From Eukaryota sp. TZLM1-RC (Eukaryota > Metamonada: BaSk clade), in contig JAUPSS010000004.1 of assembly GCA_040285825.1 (NCBI GenBank), forward strand, positions 6,393,658 through 6,457,657: a DNA stretch of 64,000 bases. Reading direction: 5' to 3'. Positions 19,701 to 27,198 of the stretch are shown one piece after another. A program made the translations under genes and the position numbers. Each line of letters opens with the position of its first letter. Position 1 is the first letter of the stretch. Below the pieces are notes generated by a model. It saw nothing but the letters and a program-made list of their open reading frames with translations. It had not been told where the DNA came from and made no database searches.

Positions 19701-22671
19701 TATCTACCAACAAATTAAGGGTGGTGATGAGTTCCGTTACTAAAGAACACAACTCAATAAAAAAGCGAAATGAAACATTGTTTGAATTGACATCATCGTC
19801 ATTGTTTTCAGCAGAATCTCCGCATTTGAGAATAACATTACAACGGACTTCAGCAAACTGTTCAGCGCTGACGCGTATTTCTCTTCGATCTTGGGGAATT
19901 CTTAAGGAAACTTCTAGTGCAGATAGGTCAAGTTCTATTGAAGAATTTCGCAGTTGTGTTTCAATAATAAGAGATACTAATTGTTCAATTTCATTCGTTG
20001 AAGTATCCATCAGGCGGCGAATTCCATCAATAGATTCTATAAGACTTGAAAAAACATCAGACACTTCAAAAAGGGTATTTTGATTGGAAGAAAAACCTTC
20101 CTTGATAGCAAAATCTTCTAGTTTTCGGAAAAAGGCTGGTAAAGTGATTTTAACAGGACTATAGAAATGAGGTAACAATACGCCTCTGCAAAGAGAATCA
20201 TCAGCTTTGAGTTGTTGTAAAAAGAAATTCCTAGTTTCAACAGATGCCACAAACAATGAAGCAGTACTCTCCGTTAGAATGTTATCAATTTCTTCAGAAT
20301 CTCGTGAAGCCAGTTCGTGCATATATTCCAAACACTTACATGATGCAGAGAGAGGACCACTGAGAGCAACAGAAAAGGGAACTTCTAATTCTTGATCGCC
20401 GAGTTCCAATGTATCAAGAAGACGTGAGGTTTGGTCGTGGTATTCTGCGAGAGTATTGGGAACACTGGAAGCAATAGATTTGAGTGAACGAGCTTCTTTA
20501 GGGGGAATTATGATGTTGAGGCAAAATTTAGCAGATTTGATGGCATCAATGAGAGCAAACAGGCCAACAAAATACTCATAAAAAGAAAAGCGTCGTAATT
20601 GTGGCGTAAATCTACCCACAGCTCCATGCTGATCAACCAATGAAAGCAGCTGAAGTTCATAATTGAAGCTATCCCGAAAACGTGGAGTCTGCCATACAGC
20701 TAAGTGTTCGAGTTGGACAGGGCCGTTAAAGTTATTTACAAACTCCACCAAACGATGTCTAAACTCGCCAACCCAACCTTCTTTTAATTCTTGGGGACGG
20801 AAATGATTAAACAGAATCGTTTGAACTACATTACATAAAACATTGAGGTAAGTATCATTCATATTAAACACCCTTTTAAACTCTTGACATGCAAAGAAAG
20901 TTCCACTACAAACTAAACCAAAATCGTATTCATTGAGAAGAACTAAAGAATTACGTAGCCCATCTATTGCATACTGAATAGCTTGTTCTTCGCGAGGGTG
21001 ACCAAGGGGAACTGATAATTGTTTGAGCATTCTTAATGATTCTTCGGTTTGGCGATAAATACCAACAGCAATACCAATCAAACCACGAAGTTCATCTTCA
21101 TCAAAACCTTCAAAAGGAGGAAGGCACTCTATAAGGCGATCTGTATTTGCAAAAAGGAAATGGGCATCTTTGAAAGAGATTTCTTGACTTATTAGCCTTG
21201 ATTTGAACCCAATAAACAATTGTTGCAGAATGTTGTATTTTGAATTTCGATTATCAATGTGGAACCTTAAGACCCTCCAACCAGCTTTCCATAAAGGGTT
21301 CATAAACACTGCCAAGTCTGGATCATTTAGGGCTACTGCAGGCAAACAAGACTCAAACTCATTGATTACTTCATTAGATTCCCATCCTTCAAACCAAGGG
21401 GGAAGCTGGGGAACATTGAACATCGAGAGAGCTGAAGAGGATTGTGTAATTGATCTTATTGCTTGCCTAATGCTCTTGGACACATCTGGCCATGATTGAA
21501 CATAAGATCCTACCCTGAGGATAAAATTGGGAGACTCTGTACAGAAAAACGAGGAAAAAGAAGGGACGAAGCTTGAAAGTTTAGGCGAGACACAGAGGAG
21601 ATCGATGAGTTCAGGCTTATCAGAAAGAACTTTGCGGCATACAAGTCCATAAAGATCTTGTGGAGTAACAGAAAGATCGTTGAAGGAAGTGAAAAAGAAT
21701 CTGACCAAAGAGTCAAGGTGGTTGTTTTCTGAAAGATAAGGGACTAAAGCGGAGACATAGGAATCATGGATCGGAAGTTCATAATACAGAGTTTTGAGAT
21801 GTTTAGCAGCCAAGGAAAGGATTGGACGAGACAGAACAGTAGGAAGTGTGTCATGGAAAAGGGAAAGCGATTCTTTCGGATGATGGAGAAGGGTTTCTCT
21901 GATAGAAGCCAAACATTGATGGAAATAGGTGGACTGGTTTTGATTATGTCCATGAGGATGATGGCTCTTCTTCCTTCCCTTCTTGCTTTGGATTTGATTT
22001 TGATGATTCTGATATTGGCCAGAATATAACAGATGTTGTGGAACTTGACGCTGACCATGGAAATATTTGTAGAAAACGTTCACATTTGGATCCTGAACAC
22101 TATGGCATTGAATCAAAATATTGAGGTATTGGTGAATTGGAATTGGAAAATGCTGCATTATGGTTAGAACTTGACGAGGGTCAACATGGGTGACAACACC
22201 GTCCACCACACTGAGCATAACGCTGCAGTAGTAGTGCTGCTGATGCTGGAAAAGGAGATCGAACGACCACGTGACTCCTGCGAGATCATTATTGTCGGGA
22301 CGCACTGGTCTTGATTGAGCAGAGATACCGATCATAATGTCATGTAAAACCCGTCCAACACTTTCCTGTGGATGTGTTTGGGCAAACGCATTCAAATAAT
22401 CGCCAGCTGCGATGAATCTTTTAACAACTGACGCTCTAGGATCAACCAAAACCTGGTTTGGGTGTTTAATCTGATACTGATGAGGATCAACACTGCGAAA
22501 CTTGGCAACTACTGTTTTCTTGACGTATTTGGCTGCCCCACACCACAAGGTTCCTTCACCCATCCTTTTTAGCTGTGTGATATGGTAAGGGTGTTCAAGG
22601 GACGGCTTATGGCGAGTGGCACCCACTAAGAACAACAGAATCGGCTCATTGTGTACAGAGCGTGGTGTCAT
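10783..22671 (-). CDS. Giant RNF213-like AAA+ ATPase / ubiquitin ligase
   Basis: One intronless frame encodes 3962 residues from an ATG at 22671 to a TGA. AAA+ modules are visible: PGNGKTTSAREKC near residue 1235; a canonical module with GASGVGKTYL near 1610 and Walker B ILFLDEVNAS near 1707; and a second with GVPGQSKSLALNLL near 1954 and LIIDELS near 2024. The GxPGxSKSL form of Walker A is characteristic of RNF213 (mysterin). A Cys/His cluster follows at about 3305-3345 (YCRNC, DCGEITH, CVVCQQNE), where RNF213 carries its E3 module. Human RNF213 has a dynein-like AAA ring and ubiquitylates lipid droplets and bacterial LPS. The protist role is unknown. The N-terminal third has no recognised domain. 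Length is somewhat shorter than the vertebrate protein (about 5200). No frameshift is seen, which argues for strong selection. Confidence 0.88.
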   Translation of the reverse strand: MTPRSVHNEPILLFLVGATRHKPSLEHPYHITQLKRMGEGTLWCGAAKYVKKTVVAKFRSVDPHQYQIKHPNQVLVDPRASVVKRFIAAGDYLNAFAQTHPQESVGRVLHDIMIGISAQSRPVRPDNNDLAGVTWSFDLLFQHQQHYYCSVMLSVVDGVVTHVDPRQVLTIMQHFPIPIHQYLNILIQCHSVQDPNVNVFYKYFHGQRQVPQHLLYSGQYQNHQNQIQSKKGRKKSHHPHGHNQNQSTYFHQCLASIRETLLHHPKESLSLFHDTLPTVLSRPILSLAAKHLKTLYYELPIHDSYVSALVPYLSENNHLDSLVRFFFTSFNDLSVTPQDLYGLVCRKVLSDKPELIDLLCVSPKLSSFVPSFSSFFCTESPNFILRVGSYVQSWPDVSKSIRQAIRSITQSSSALSMFNVPQLPPWFEGWESNEVINEFESCLPAVALNDPDLAVFMNPLWKAGWRVLRFHIDNRNSKYNILQQLFIGFKSRLISQEISFKDAHFLFANTDRLIECLPPFEGFDEDELRGLIGIAVGIYRQTEESLRMLKQLSVPLGHPREEQAIQYAIDGLRNSLVLLNEYDFGLVCSGTFFACQEFKRVFNMNDTYLNVLCNVVQTILFNHFRPQELKEGWVGEFRHRLVEFVNNFNGPVQLEHLAVWQTPRFRDSFNYELQLLSLVDQHGAVGRFTPQLRRFSFYEYFVGLFALIDAIKSAKFCLNIIIPPKEARSLKSIASSVPNTLAEYHDQTSRLLDTLELGDQELEVPFSVALSGPLSASCKCLEYMHELASRDSEEIDNILTESTASLFVASVETRNFFLQQLKADDSLCRGVLLPHFYSPVKITLPAFFRKLEDFAIKEGFSSNQNTLFEVSDVFSSLIESIDGIRRLMDTSTNEIEQLVSLIIETQLRNSSIELDLSALEVSLRIPQDRREIRVSAEQFAEVRCNVILKCGDSAENNDDDVNSNNVSFRFFIELCSLVTELITTLNLLVDNGYTYEPRVWTIQIAELSDLSNLESAVESQKILFNNWNNLVDRYQSVNEFAGLTGAELRDYFLGRNIEELKAINSRLPNQVFDAECDLQYPPLEGAEVDNLINRFENYVTRLSRIAASHSKDVVIIRSESFSTIFTDALRTASFKRIPFTISRFLLCSFETSLATITAFISGCATKHGVIIAPEQLSFKAKEHLRTLTSSEVVNVKLFIFTTSASIQLGGKEGQVAPANVRCQPKLSEILFSPYPGNGKTTSAREKCGDNYIVFSGPISIEKTIERLENIRRNNTDFIHIDLNKPLDVLRREWNPALFTSATGQLPLRQDFFNLMSILFSLIYLNGIRINGKIALSDAKIYLELPSPSRWDLFEGVFWGEVLCKSIVPDKWNSKRTLVYNPALISVLPNDPMHQVYDQARQYLAEYFNTPIPTNNSFESLHSLFTIEVPGFPAINSQRLSYKMLRDLATAFVAQISHFEISVFFKTESLEAYQTLSQTSIVRAQEQCRLLLLGNCRHLVFMSHSQENEFLSWNNFKIPLFFMSKWTGESHMLIPDAALNSLPTEFKKLHRQTRDPAPDTEEERQKQIRSYSTLNQYDSQQITNRLPNFVLTKDVFLKEIFIVMKLKYNIPVILKGASGVGKTYLLTHCASILFGDRFDDLFRRLTFNAGTPLNKLFESIAEINQLARAETNRFQAERDSIIAHNDTLSGEAIPTPVPEVSDTYPILFLDEVNASEHFGLVCSLITNRRIDGLALEPNVRLVLAINPYNQVGSDNQPLYNVLPSPITFEDFVLDFGSLSVNDEREYIQKISEKVSFTSLNQRAIVDIRSRICHAVCEIHHILGQLRGSSWMVSLRDVQRVKKMIDGIGLLFEKGFKVFDIPEKSFNLIIAIALYVCYAVRVSQGEVRREVDQIINSRFNLSRRKSTTAIINEVMLRFAQSVPRPDHMNIVLNNALIENLFIMLVGIVTKTPVIIIGVPGQSKSLALNLLTSYLYLDNKDPALPNISTVSFQGSRAATTENLMNAVENVEKKAENRDVIPCLIIDELSLMIDAPANPLKALHTILEKEKLRDDEENVYAFIGISNSAFDAAPSSRSIIVQRPNPSTQELASTLRQLSNNHLLAEHFAKMHLQLTNTAKIKTDLGKIESFFGSRDAYSFVRTVADPETRMEDHYSILYRNYGGLPVLDNSPYARAYQNWFHFLYEQPLTPLDLESSIRRAISVNISDERPFARHLMLVGSMPLVRSILEEHPRAADVRELPGSSYDADSYKEFSYVQLAKVIQYAASGKVILLSAQQNIIGALFDLLNRNYLKINREGLGRSKIALGSSGSRVINVHKSTRVIIVCSSSELPSQPIALLNRLEKINLSDLWAQVDSSQLDLGKELYRICGLNHINAFNHEEFVPEILSVEGRDKMTRVISEHQMPLYCAYQMFGEESHQVQALCSSINVEYGGFLSFEQVMEYHLSLMSNSNHPNRIIIHSKYLGSVPRSLSPYSQVKEFSIDQANCNDDLVELLSTAKDLVTDTDLMVIVVKGMELRHFPTVSSFITNEKIPCDVVIAVIDGNGYTLSPIDSFSSYYCDAIGYDKPLLMRTNDVTSFRLDRQHIREETVIQMIRELLPVLFLATRLFNKEVFAISGAFIKSIYENQDHLKSVCESLYQILDADLAQINVPFRVDRSALGNYSCLQDFVYHFVKDHIRKVLDQKVRLLSNCLLLVNPSRGVDIVDYFQRICDPNTGLFGDVQRLSFLNRISDLSDPNNPSFVSFGNVSPSIGSSLIYFICRIIQFIHKTSADFATVWEQLPDSVKDYLNNLDLEDCRIEMFKYWGYSEVQIDTYFSNSGGYNSFEQLCKIISKSVQNRDMVIYEGAFKFVNEHFNQRCNQSNNDEPQSNQEAEDSDDDDEIINVKRDWCSLCSRLLVIRDNSVKYRTLCTDLLTVHPLVPDHHLDWYNVLVTWLRYLILNDFDQSLLPSSPLELNVEVIDYIIENIIPDFNDLKLGLFCSIIKAFRNDEERLLLAEEYVDVFKSLGLEHLKSVLHVLFSSIFSSANSFEDLHDICGDLISPFLKFFEDNVGVFRIVVCVLTSVINNCLLQSGVNFNDSTIYDQIRIHLTRVNDIARIILYSRRFMLKVQHDVDNNLPLHPIILRYILSEQLDTDHFLGVKSCALRYLSSAYGSSQVVEFVYNEVSRRDSPVDNNTKAQLRSALPVDLDALNPMVKDTNWPSSRQFQQAVAGLKRQQFELNPDHLRGLLGLQRGEFRAILPRLPQNICDLFSSFDNKALLIPVLEVIDLPGFKELVDANTIENCYVPGCWPSIILSKFGIMDPSIRTHLYYCRNCFATLDVMDCGEITHFTVEEARYALRNDKRCVVCQQNELQFLHRDTRDNTRHYNQIIYNQFKDNWSQGFIPFTVYFELMEGHIRNLVPYSNISAYRKLMAVTLSIMIARCILKPDFIAQMNRKLEVNSSVAYFRDLLSEVIKADNGGNIGNYPFELSRKLSYFRTNSVGRSFITTTVQQKKQLERVVMEQLCAAPDQRDQVHNHANLDHRIIRQDAEYLEQLSLPTQVSIISTIPINTSNLELDCRNFGDDEAELRKNIAFIEAGKELSAFSRFFNWVDSYVRSNSTQDNIKNRQLREIVQNEDSNTYEQAKQSYSDGVGILKQLDQRQETNLACQGNVRDLPENIEDEHLLDPYTIGSTGQPSLNQLLITAIMSAHNSLAIFPTIGQQVASVPWNSYDASHFVDLSLTKYGYVLQLSDDGSVGIRVLDRIYTQLIRVNLLRPQFTVPEAPPTNAYALYAFMGAFTGDFGEEQPLPPNFQLEMSANDRLKVYQDLQVVVNALDSVALSNNGECARLYESSIHSFMQESNIANLGNLPGSITQLSISQVPALLVTIENSFNGVDCSQHIHQQYRTGALSGSQKAFMQSVVEDYSKDELLSELKQFAYRCLRDIQIQGSDNVAEYLAAEKDVGHLLGDLRSDQVYDAIRHVERL

Positions 22672-23337
22672 GCTTAAGAAAAATGAAAAATTGTGTCATG
22701 AATCACAATTTATTTAAATTGATTTGAATGACAACTGACAAACATATTCGACATCTGTTGATTAAAAACTTCGCTTAGGTTGCACAGCACATCGATTGTT
22801 GGTGTATTCTAGATATATTATTCGAATTAAATCAGTACTCAAGCCTGAAATGCTTTGAAAACGTTTGAACATATGTTGTGGTTAAATCGAAGGCTCAAAG
22901 TTGGTTGATTCAGCAAATTTTTACAATGGTGTTAATATGGACAAAAAATTTTGACTTATTTGTCCTCTGAATAGTTGCAGAAAAATTAACTTAAATCTAT
23001 TGCAATGCAACTTTAGGTAGTGCCAAAAGGACCCATGTTGATTTCAATTGAGCATTCGTTGACATCAGCATGAATCATAAACACGTGCACTCACCACGAA
23101 AGAACCTCTTACTTTATGTCATTGTTGATAACACAACAGTTTTTGTAAGAAATGCCCAACGTTCATTAAGGCTTCTGTGCAAGACTAACCCCGCTTTACA
23201 ATGCTTTTACACGGCAGTTGAGCCCATTGTTACTTAGTGTCACTTTGTTTTGATAATAATTTGAAATAAACAATTAACAAGACAGATTCAATGATTAACA
23301 ACAAAGGACAAAAACAATAAACAAACATATTCGTCAT
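22672..23337. other. Intergenic region between RNF213-like and cyclase genes
   Basis: About 670 AT-rich bases. This is upstream of the giant gene and downstream of the cyclase gene, so it must hold the promoter of the former. No TATA-like box or shared start motif stands out near 22671. Confidence 0.4.
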
Positions 23338-24005
23338 CTAGTGAATATAAGCGATCGCTCTTACAGGAGACCCATCGCCATTCTTGAACTTCAATGGAAA
23401 ACAGGAGAAACTGAACTCCTTGGCATCAATTTCATCCAAATTGCAGAGGTTTTCAGTGATAACCATATCCTTTTTCATCAGAATGTGATGAATAGGGAAA
23501 GTAGTTGTAGAACAAGGATCAGGTGAAATACAGTCCTATTGTCAGTATGTGTGATTGTTCATACCATTCCAATTCCCTTGAGCTTGTACTGTACTAACCA
23601 ATTGGCAGCATCAATGGAGAGAGTTGGGAATTCTTCAAAGTACTTCTCCTGTCCCCAAAACTGACTCCATCCAGTGTGGAGAATTACATACTCAGCACCT
23701 TGCAATGACTCGCTGTAAGGGCGTAGATCGTCAATTTCGATGAACTCACGTCCAAGATTGCGGAGATCAATTAGAACAGCTTTCCCATGGTACTGTGAAA
23801 TATCCCAGTCACTTAAAGAGGTTGCTCCCTCTGTCATGTGCTTGGGAGAATCGATGTGAGTTCCAACATGTGTGTTCATCGAGAACCTGACTTCTTCATA
23901 ACCGTCTGTGGGAATATCATTGCACTGCTTAATCTCAACGGGTACAGTACCAGGATACAAAGGCATGCCATTTTCGAGTGTATGTGAGAGATCTACGAGC
24001 TTCAT
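23338..24005 (-). CDS. Cyclase-family metal hydrolase (kynurenine-formamidase-like)
   Basis: Two exons, 24005-23565 and 23535-23338, are separated by a 29-nt intron (GTATGA...TACTGACAATAG, with a branch-site-like TACTGAC). The joined protein has 212 residues. HVGTHIDSPKHM is the metal-binding H-x-G-T-H-x-D-x-P-x-H motif of the cyclase family, which includes bacterial and eukaryotic kynurenine formamidases. The second exon supplies the conserved C-terminal E-N-L-x-N-L and G-D-G-S-P-V-R-A segments, proving the splice. It probably hydrolyses an amide or lactam with a divalent metal. The substrate is not predictable, and no tryptophan-pathway neighbour is present. Close relatives are mainly bacterial, so old lateral transfer followed by intron gain is possible. 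The ATG at 24005 is chosen because upstream codons lack another ATG. Confidence 0.85.
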
Positions 24006-25159
24006 TGAATACAACTAAATATGACAATTATTGTCATTTTTGAAGATGAAAACAGTTCAAAATATGTGAAGAATTATCCAGAAATTCATGATTGAATTGT
24101 TTGTTTTCACTTTTTGACATGATGGATCACCACATCCATTGCCAAAGCACACCTTTATCTGAAATTGAATTTTGGGAAATTCCCTCATAGCTCGACTGAT
24201 CTAGTTTCGATCGGAATAAATATTAAAGCTATCTACAGATAATGATGCATTTCATTACCACTCATTCCGGCTTGTCAACATATTCAGGCATGTAAGTGTA
24301 TCTCTATTGAAAAGCTTTTGTTGATGGCTTGGGTGAGTGTGGTTTTTCTTGTCTGATATAGCTAGAGGTATGTAAAATATATGAAATGTATTTAATTACA
24401 AGGAAAGGTTATTTCCCTCAATTTGAGCACATAGGGGCAATATTGATTATACTACAAACTAATTGAACTATAATATTAATACAATTCTCAATCGCCGAGG
24501 CTTACATTGTGAACCAATATTACAGAATTCACAATTGTTACAGATGCAAGCTATCAAACCATGACATTCAGTAACCTAGATATTGATTTCTCTTATAAAA
24601 TCTGGAATTGTTAACCCTGAACAATGTATCAACATTTTCAGAACAAAGGGGACATTTTGCTGAAAAGAAAGTTTCAATGATCATCAATACGTTAAATTCA
24701 GGTTTTGGAACAGGTCGATGATGTTGCGAAATTTCGTTTTTACCACAATCACCCTTTTGTTATTAAAGCTTATTTTGGATTGGGGAATTGAATGATTGAA
24801 ATAAGAGTTGAAACAGAGTTTTAAAATGGCAAATTTGTCATGTTTCTGCTAATTGAATTTCATCATTTGGTCAGTTTCAGAAATAAGACTCAATTTCTCA
24901 AATAATTGTTTGGAGATTTCATCTTTATTGCCTTAGAAGAAACTGCTGAACAAGGAATTTCAACAACCAACCTTCGGTCTTTTCCTTGTGAATAAAAGCT
25001 TGTTTTTGTGAATACTCCACAAGTCAAAACTGTAAAACTCGATTGTTACCAAAACCTCTTTGTGACAATCACAAAATGAAATGATCAATAAAGGTTGCCA
25101 ATTTTCAGCAATAGATGATAATTCGTTGTTTTGTAGTGTTGTGGATCAATTAGTTAAAT
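24006..25159. other. Non-coding AT-rich region
   Basis: Only very short frames are present. It includes the promoter side of the cyclase gene. No repeat or RNA gene could be recognised. Confidence 0.5.
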
Positions 25160-25215
25160 TAATTTATTGAATTTGCACACTTGATTAAATTAAATCATAA
25201 CTTCAATCAATTAGT
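25160..25215 (-). mobile_element. Family A retrotransposon 3'-UTR scrap
   Basis: TTTATTGAATTTGCACACTT and adjoining bases match the 3' UTR end of the copies at 3331, 42183 and 44540. Nothing of the coding part remains, consistent with an extremely 5'-truncated insertion. Confidence 0.6.
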
Positions 25216-25582
25216 CTAGTATGTTACAGACTTCACTAGTGATGGTCTTTTAGAGGACGAGCCAAATTTAATAAATATTCTAGCCTTAAGTTAACTAAAA
25301 TGACATACAAGAAATCAGTCTACATTTTCGGTTGTCATTTCTATAAACTCTATCATTTGCTTCCTGTTTTGCTCTTTCTCAGTATACTATATTGTTCATC
25401 ATTTTCGTTTTTCATTAACCCTTTTCTTAAATAAACAGAATATCTGAAGTCAACTCTCAACCATTTGAATTTTTATGTTTTGATCCATCTTCGGACAACT
25501 TCTCTCCATCTTGGTGAAAGTTGATTGAGTGCATCAATTGCTGTATCATCTGGAACAGTGGGAAATGGTAAATTAAAAAAAT

Positions 25583-26185
25583 TTAATCTTTTTCTAAAAC
25601 CTGTGAATCAAACTGCATAAAATTGTGATGAAGAAAACAATGAAGATGATGATTACCAAGAATATTTAAAAACCTACGAAGCAAGGTTTTTTCGTGAGAG
25701 AATATTTCTGCCTGAATATCCATATCATTGTCGGTTAATCTGGTCGCTTGAAAACTCATCATCAATGTAAGTAAATATTTACTCTCCAAAACATTATTAC
25801 GGTCAAACCTTCCAACAACAATTGAAATCAAAAACTTTCAAAACTTTGTTGATTTGAAACCCACTCATCCATTTGCACCCTGTTTTCTCTTTTTGTTGAT
25901 AATCTCATCAGGAGGGAGAAATTGCCCATCAAGATTTTGGTAAAGATGACCATCCTGATAGGTTTCAAGTTCAATGCACATAACCATAGAAAGATTTTGA
26001 TTTTTGGTCTTTGATTTCAACTTAATCAAAGAATTAGGCTTGAAACCACTAAAACATGGCTCAATCTTTTTGACCATACTTGGTTCCGATGGTTGTTTTG
26101 TCAAAATCTTCCTGTTCTCTATATTCATCATTGTATTTTCATTACAAATTTCTCGATGCAGTGCTTTTTGTTGTTTTTTCGACAA
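25583..26185 (-). pseudogene. Broken or intron-containing hypothetical ORF
   Basis: One minus-strand frame runs about 200 codons with just two TGA stops about 30 bases apart (near 25840-25867). The first part is Lys-rich (for example IKLKSKTKNQ) and the second contains a hydrophobic/His-rich stretch. No ATG lies near the 5' end. A small intron would explain the clustered stops, but no GT...AG pair keeps the frame, so a decayed gene is as likely. No family is recognised. Confidence 0.25.
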
Positions 26186-26201
26186 AGAAACTTTGTTTTG
26201 G

Positions 26202-26217
26202 TTTAGGGTTTAGGGTT
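26202..26217 (+). repeat. Telomere-like TTTAGGG repeats
   Basis: TTTAGGGTTTAGGGTT is two units of the TTTAGGG-type telomere repeat inside the sequence. It is short enough to be chance, but the adjoining GATTGGGTTGATAG is also G/T-rich. Confidence 0.35.
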
Positions 26218-26427
26218 GATTGGGTTGATAGTTAGTTTTTATCAGCTCCATCTTTATCAATGTTATTTTCGGAATCGCTACACACAGGATTACAGTTGAA
26301 ACTAACGAAAATTAATTATATTTATTCTCGGTTTTTGTTTTTCGTAATTTGTCTTCCTTATTGTTTAAGTGTTATCTGACTTGGAGCATCCATACTGTAA
26401 TTTTTCCTGGTCCCTGATGGTAATTTC

Positions 26428-26963
26428 GTGCTCATTAAAAGTTCTGATACCGAGAGTCAGTCTCTTCCTTCTCTGGGGAACTTATTATTGTCATTTTTAA
26501 ATAATCTAGTTATTGTCCTGTTTGTTTTGCTTTTTGGAGTTATCTGCTGGTCAATTCGGCGCTGTTATCATTCGTGTTCAAACAGATTTAATGCTTATGA
26601 AGCTAGAATAAACGTTAAAAGCGACTTGTGGAACCAATTTGTACCTCTTTTATTTAAACGCTTTTAACAACTGTGTACACTATCCAAATTATCAACCAAC
26701 TCTATCATGTGAAAATGTCGTCAAAGCTAAAGTTATTCTTTTTGACCCTCTTATCATTTCTTCCACTTCTTGGCTTTGATCTAGAGAGCTCATGCAACCT
26801 CGATATGCCTTCAGCGATTCGGATGTCCAGGAAAGGTGAATTTGAGTTCAAAGTTGGTGTAATGCAATCTCTGTGGTATCGAATCGCCCCACTTATCGAT
26901 AGTGGATACATTACAGCTGATCTGCCTATAGGTACATTCTTTTCTGTAGAGTTTCAACTTTGA
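26428..26963 (+). other. Two related-looking small membrane/secreted ORFs
   Basis: Frame 1 (26428-26667) has no ATG and encodes a membrane segment (LVIVLFVLLFGVICW) followed by LWNQFVPLL. A second frame has an ATG at 26715 and ends at 26963. It encodes an N-terminal signal or membrane segment (LKLFFLTLLSFLPLLGF) and then LWYRIAPLI. The shared L-W-x-x-(F/I)-x-P-L block after a hydrophobic segment suggests two decayed or exonic copies of one domain. No family is recognised. Confidence 0.25.
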
Positions 26964-27198
26964 GGTCAAGAGAAGTCTTGGTAACAAAAAGAAATCTACA
27001 GTCAGTCTTTCTCATCATTAAAATTGATTTGGTAAAATCCAATATCTAACAAAGTTTCGTCTCAGTCTTTGGTTCATGATGTTCACTACAATTATAAGTT
27101 CAAAAATACAGTTAGCTACTAGTGAACATAGTGAAAGCAACTGAAGAAGCTTAATTAAGAAAGAACTAAATAAATTAATTTTCAACTTTATTTACAAC

